From contig JAQNBH010000010.1 of NCBI GenBank assembly GCA_028752905.1, forward strand, positions 11,978,993 through 12,042,992: a stretch of DNA of 64,000 nucleotides. The letters run 5' to 3'. This document shows positions 23,701-29,700 of this stretch, one piece after another. The notes beneath the pieces were generated by a model. The model was not told where the DNA came from, ran no database searches, and saw nothing but the letters and a program-made list of their open reading frames with translations. The stretch is from Cladorhizidae sp. MBARI D1340-BT2. Lineage: Eukaryota; Porifera; Demospongiae; Poecilosclerida; Cladorhizidae. Made by a program: the position numbers and the translations under genes. Every line of letters starts with the position of its first letter. Position 1 is the stretch's first letter.

Positions 23701-26700
23701 ATTAGTCTAGTTTATGTTAGTCTTGCATTCGTCTAGTTTATGTTAGTCTTGCATTAGTCTAGTTTATGTTAGTCTTGCATTAGTCTAGTTTATGTTAGTC
23801 TTGCATTAGTCTAGTTTATGTTCGTTTTGGTTCCGTTTCTGTCCATTTCCGTTTCTGTCCATTTTTTGTATTTAGACGTTACAGGTCCTTGGAATGGAAG
23901 AGTGAGCTTTCACTTCATGTAGACCATTAGTTGCCCTTAACATCATCATCTCCACTCCCCTCCCCCCCCCCCCCCCCCCCTCACACACCCCAGCCAACCT
24001 TTCAACTCTGAACTATCCTCCCCCTTCCCTTACTAAACCCCCCCCCCTCCCCCCTCCCCAGTCATACCTCTCACACTTGGACTCATCCTTGAGCAGCGAT
24101 GACAACTCGAGCACTATTTTGACAAGAGTCCTCAGGTTTTCTGTGCGAGGATTGTTCTTCACTGCAAGTGTTTCAAAACAAAACAACGAACACAAGAATC
24201 ACTGCAGTATGGACCACTGCAGTGTGGGATACTGTAGAGGCTACTGCAGTGTAGGCTACTGCAGTGTAGGCCACTGCAGTGTAGGCTCCGTGTAGGCTAC
24301 TACAGTGTGGGCTACTGCAGTGTGGGCTACTGCAGTGTGGGCTACTGCAGGGTAGGGTACTGCAGTGTAGGCCAGTATAGTGTAGGCTTGGGTAAGCACT
24401 ATCTCTCCTTCTTCTACACCATAGCAACCATCTTAACCATAGCAATCAAGCAATGCTATCACATCACCTAACCCACCACAGAAACCACATCAGTTCACTT
24501 GTCCCCCCCCCCTCTAGCACTTTCTCTCACCTAACAGTTCCACGAGTGGTCTTGCCGATTCTTCAAGGATCCGAGAGTCGCCTCTAATAAGGGTCAGGTC
24601 AGAATGGAACAATTGGATTGGTTAATTAGAGTTTCATTATTCTATTTAGGTATACCCTTGGAGTACCTACGTTATAGAAACTTGTCGGAGTCTGAGATTA
24701 TAATCGAGTTATTAGTTAGAGATTCCCTTAATTCCTTAAGGGGGTAGTTCACCCAAAACTGAAAAAAAATGTCTGTTGACTTTGAATGCCCATAACTTTT
24801 TTAAATAATTGGTTTGTGTAGATAATGTTATGCTCAAATTGTTGCTTGTTCTATGTGCTTTCCAATGATATATAAAATATCTCTAGAGGCATGTTTTGTC
24901 AGAAGATGCATGCAGAAATGCATGCATCTTCAGAAACAGGGACCCTCCTTCTCTTGGCAGACCCCCACTACTCATTTTTAAAAATCAAAAGCTGTAAATT
25001 GGTTTGTGGCTTGTCAAAGCTAACAGCTGTGATATGGATGATTTTACATTGCAATAACTAAAGTGGTTGTTGAATGGCAACGTGCCGTATTTGATTACTC
25101 GCTAAAAATACAATTTTAGCGCGTAATCAAATACGGCACGTTGCCATTCAACAACCACTTTAGTTATTGCAATGTAAAATCATCCATATCACAGCTGTTA
25201 GCTTTGACAAGCCACAAACCAATTTACAGCTTTTGATTTTAAAAAATGAGTAGTGGGGGTCTGCCAAGAGAAGGAGGGTCCCTGTTTCTGAAGATGCATG
25301 CATTTCTGCATGCATCTTCTGACAAAACATGCCTCTAGAGATATTTTATATATCATTGGAAAGCACATAGAACAAGCAACAATTTGAGCATAACATTATC
25401 TACACAAACCAATTATTAAAAAAAAGTTATGGGCATTCAAAGTCAACAGACGTTTTTTTCCAGTTTTGGGTGAACTACCCCCTTAAGCCTCGTTTAACAA
25501 AGACCCTCCGGACTCCAACCTGGGTTTTAACTGGGCCAGTTACATGCAAACACCCCACAAACACCCCAAAATCAACCTGCTTAGCTACTTTAATAGGTGA
25601 CACAGACCTGGGCACGAATCAGTGTCAACGTGGATTTGGATTTAGACACCAGCATGCAGAGACATGAATTATTGGTGAGAGAAGTGTCGTCATGGAGAAG
25701 TTCCGGGGAACATCTATGTATGTCTCAGGGTCAAAGTTCATTCTCAACTAATATTGATCAGAGGTGGGGGGTAAGACTATAGGGCTAGGGCTAAAGCTAG
25801 GACTATAGGGCTAGGACTATAGGGCTAGGGCTAAAGCTAGGACTACAGGGCTAGGACTATAGGGCTAGGGCTAAAGCTAGGACTATAGGACTAGGACTAT
25901 AGGGCTAGGGCTACAGCTAGGACTATAGGGCTAGGACTATATAGGGCTAAGACTATAGGGCTAAGACTATAGGGCTAGGACTAGAGGGCTAGGCTACAGC
26001 CAAGACTATAGACAATCTTTTCATCCAGGTCTTGGACAAGAACCGCAGCCACCAGAAGAGCCTTAACCGACGTAGGTACGCAGCCATGTGGGAACAGTAG
26101 GTGCCTCTGGACGGGGGACCTGACCAGCTCAAGAAAGCCCAGTCTTCCCATCACTGTACATCTTGCACAAGAAGTGCCAGGAGGGGACACCCCCTCTCTT
26201 TCTCCATGAGGGCATAATGCTACGCAGCTGGACCCCACCTCACCAGAAGGAGCCACTTGACAGGTCATCTTGTCGCACAGCTACAGAGAGTCCATACTCA
26301 GGACAGCCCACGTGGCACCGTGGGTGGGTCACTTCGGTCACAAGAAGACGACCGATAGAGTCCTTCACCATTTTTTTCTGGCCTGGAGTGAGACAGGACG
26401 TCTCGGATATCTGCAGACGTTGCCAGACCTGCCAGCACACAGCCCAGGGAACTACCAGGAAAGTTCCTCTGGTACCACTCCCAGTCATCTCCACCCTTTA
26501 CCCGCATCACCATGGACCTGGTGGGGCCTATACCAGAGACCGAGGAGGGTCACAGGTATATTCTCACCATCATGGACTATGACTCCAGATACCGAGATGC
26601 CTCTCCATGACCACTAGCAAGGACGTGGCAGAGGCTCTGGGGGAGCACTTCTCGAGGGTTTGTCTTCCAGAAGAAATCCTAACAGATAAGGGGCCGACCT

Positions 26701-29700
26701 TCAACAGCCAACTTGATGGACCACTTCTATGACCTGTTCGGCATTCGCTCCATCAAGACATCGGCCTACAATCCGGAGACCGATGGAATGGTGGAACGAT
26801 ATAATGCAACACTCAAGAGCGGTTTACGTAAGTATGTCAGCAGATTTGGGAAGCAGTGGCACAAGTCCCTGCCCTACTTATTGCTTACATTTCGAGAAAC
26901 TCCCCACAGCTCGACCAGATACAGTCCCTTCGGGCTGGTCTTTGGGAGAAATCCCCGTGGACCCATGGACGTGCTCAAGGAGGCATGGCAGGAACCCTCT
27001 GGTTGCCCTGACAGCGTCGTCTCACACATGATGGCCACCTATTCACGGCTTGAGACAGTCAAAAACATCACCTCCATCACGGAACGAGACACCAAGTAGA
27101 AAATGAAGTCATGGTACGACCAGAAGACCAGGGAGAGGTCATTCATGGTGGGAGATTTAGTCCTGTGCTGCTGCCATCCTCCACTAACAGGTTGCTGGCG
27201 AAAAGGCAGGGACCATTCCCCGTCACCGACGTCCTCTCCCCAACCACCTACCGTGTCATGATGGAGGCTTCCAAGAAGCCTTCTCACACATACCTCGTCA
27301 ACAAGCTCGCCAGGTGGGAGTCCCCATCGGCTGCCTGCCTGCACAGCTCTGCCACCGAGTGTCAGGTACAGGACCACGAGGACATCCCTATGTGGTCAGC
27401 CACACCCTCAAGAGACCCACCAAGAGTAAACACGGAACTGCTCCCGACCCAGACAGAGGTCCATCTCCTTGTCGGCCACAAAAGTTGTTCACCGATCAAC
27501 TCGGAGCAGACAACGGCAACGCAGATGGTCTGTCTCGTCAGGTCTGGATTGCTGACGGACCTGATGATCCCTCCCCAGACTAACTGCCGGAGGAGAAGGG
27601 GAGGAGTGTTGGGTATCCCCAACCCGGAGAACCCCTCCCACCCCGAACATCAAACTAACTGATACTAATTCCTTATTAGGAATAGCTTAACCACTAGAAT
27701 GACTCTTCCAACATGTAACTACACAACTGCAAATTAATGCACATTTAATGTGGTTGACTTGTGCTGTGTGGGGACAGGCCTTTAGTCGTGTTCAAATAAT
27801 AGAGCACACCCTTGAATAGTACACACAGCTAGGCCACACTTAAGAAGTGGAATGTGTGCACATGTTCTAATCGATGTACGTGTGTGTATGTGCATTTATG
27901 TATGTATTAAGAATGCTTATTACCTAATAAGGTCCTGACTGGGACAATGGCAGGTAGCCTGTTTTAAAGGGGGCCTGCCAGAGGCCCATGGAGGACCAGC
28001 TAAGTTGTATCTTGAGTGAAGCACCTTCGATAATCTCCTTTCCCATCAATGTCCATTCACTCTACGGCTTATTCCCTTACCTCTCTGGACACTTCGACCG
28101 GATGCTTTAGCCTTCATCATGGATAATGAGAAGCTAAGACTTGCATGAGTCTGCTATATACCGGTAACTAGCTACGCTAAAGGCTGGTTCACAATACCTT
28201 TTTTCTTCTGCGTCGCGCCCTCGAGCGTTCTCAAAAGTAGCACTTTACCGCATCCTCATGGTTCACAATGTTGTTCCAGGACGTGCATTGTGAACGGAAT
28301 TCCGCCTTTTGACCTCTTTATTGAAGATGGTGAATACTTGGGAACCCGACTTCGACGACAGCTCTGAGAGCTGATGATGACTACGAGGAACACCTCCATT
28401 GCTTAGAAACTCCGCTTAGTGTAGCTTTCTAAATAATACGCAGGTTGACAAAATCACATGCGATGAAGAAGGAATCTGATTGGCTGGATGGATGAGGATG
28501 CTTCACACATGGACGCAAAAATAGAACTCAAGTCTATCCGAACGTCGCGTCCTAAAGCTAGAATGCGCATGGTCGTGCCGGTTCACAAGACGCTTTAGGA
28601 CAAACGTGGCATTCGCTGTCGATTGTGAACCAGCATCTCATTATTTCTGATGAAGGCTAGAGCATCTGGTCGAAAAGTCGAGAGAACACAATTTGAAGTT
28701 GATTATTGAGAAGATTATTGTGTGTTGGTGTTCAGTATTATAAGAGAGGTACAAAGTCCTCTTAAGGCGGGGCTGGATGCAAGACTGGCTAAAAACGTTG
28801 TTGACTTTTGACTGCCCATAACTTTTTTTATAATTGTTTTGTGTAGATAATTTTATGCTCAAATTGTTGCTTGTTCTATGTGCTTTCCAATGATATATAA
28901 AATATCTCTAGAGGCATGTTTTGTCAGAAGATGCATGCAGAAACATCCAAGGCAGGACCCTCCTCCGTTTGGCAGCCCCCCAAAACTCATTTTTAAAAAT
29001 CAAGCTAAATTTACAGCTTTTGATTTTTTTTAATGAGTTGTGGGGGGCTGCCAAACGGAGGAGGGTCCTGCCTTGGATGTTTCTGCATGCATCTTCTGAC
29101 AAAACATGCCTCTAGAGATATTTTATATATCATTGGAAAGCACATAGAACAAGCAACAATTTGAGCATAAAATTATCTACACAAAACAATTATAAAAAAG
29201 TTATGGGCAGTCAAAAGTCAACAACGTTTTTAGCCTGTCTTGCATAGAGCCCCGTCTTAATGTTTGTGGTCGACATTTTCTCCTTTCTTGACAGGTTTAC
29301 CCACTATGAAAGATATATTGTTTCTCCCCTAGTTTTTGTCGTTGTTGTTTGGTTGGTTCCTCTCTATAAATAACATAGGCAAGCAGCCTCCTTCAAGAAG
29401 CTGCTCAGGAGAATTCCGGAACAAACCTATCGTATATATAGCAGATGTCATTCCTTACCATGTTTAGCTCCACGATATATACGTAGGTCATGGAGCGCAA
29501 GAAGTGACCTGGTTTTGTCGAGGGGTCTGTGCTGTAAACTAGAGGCGCTCAAGTAAGGCTCTCTCAGTAAGCCAGCTCATTGTTCACTTCTTTGCAGTGA
29601 GCATCTGCTGGATCAGCTCATGGGATCGGAATTGCTCACCAGCGTGTTTATTGTGTTGATGACCTTTACCAACTCTGTTTTAACTTATCAAGCAATTGTT

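Noticed and set aside
28645..28690. Hammerhead ribozyme
   Set aside because: CTGATGA and CGAAA are present, but stem II pairing is poor by eye; kept only as a dispersed motif.
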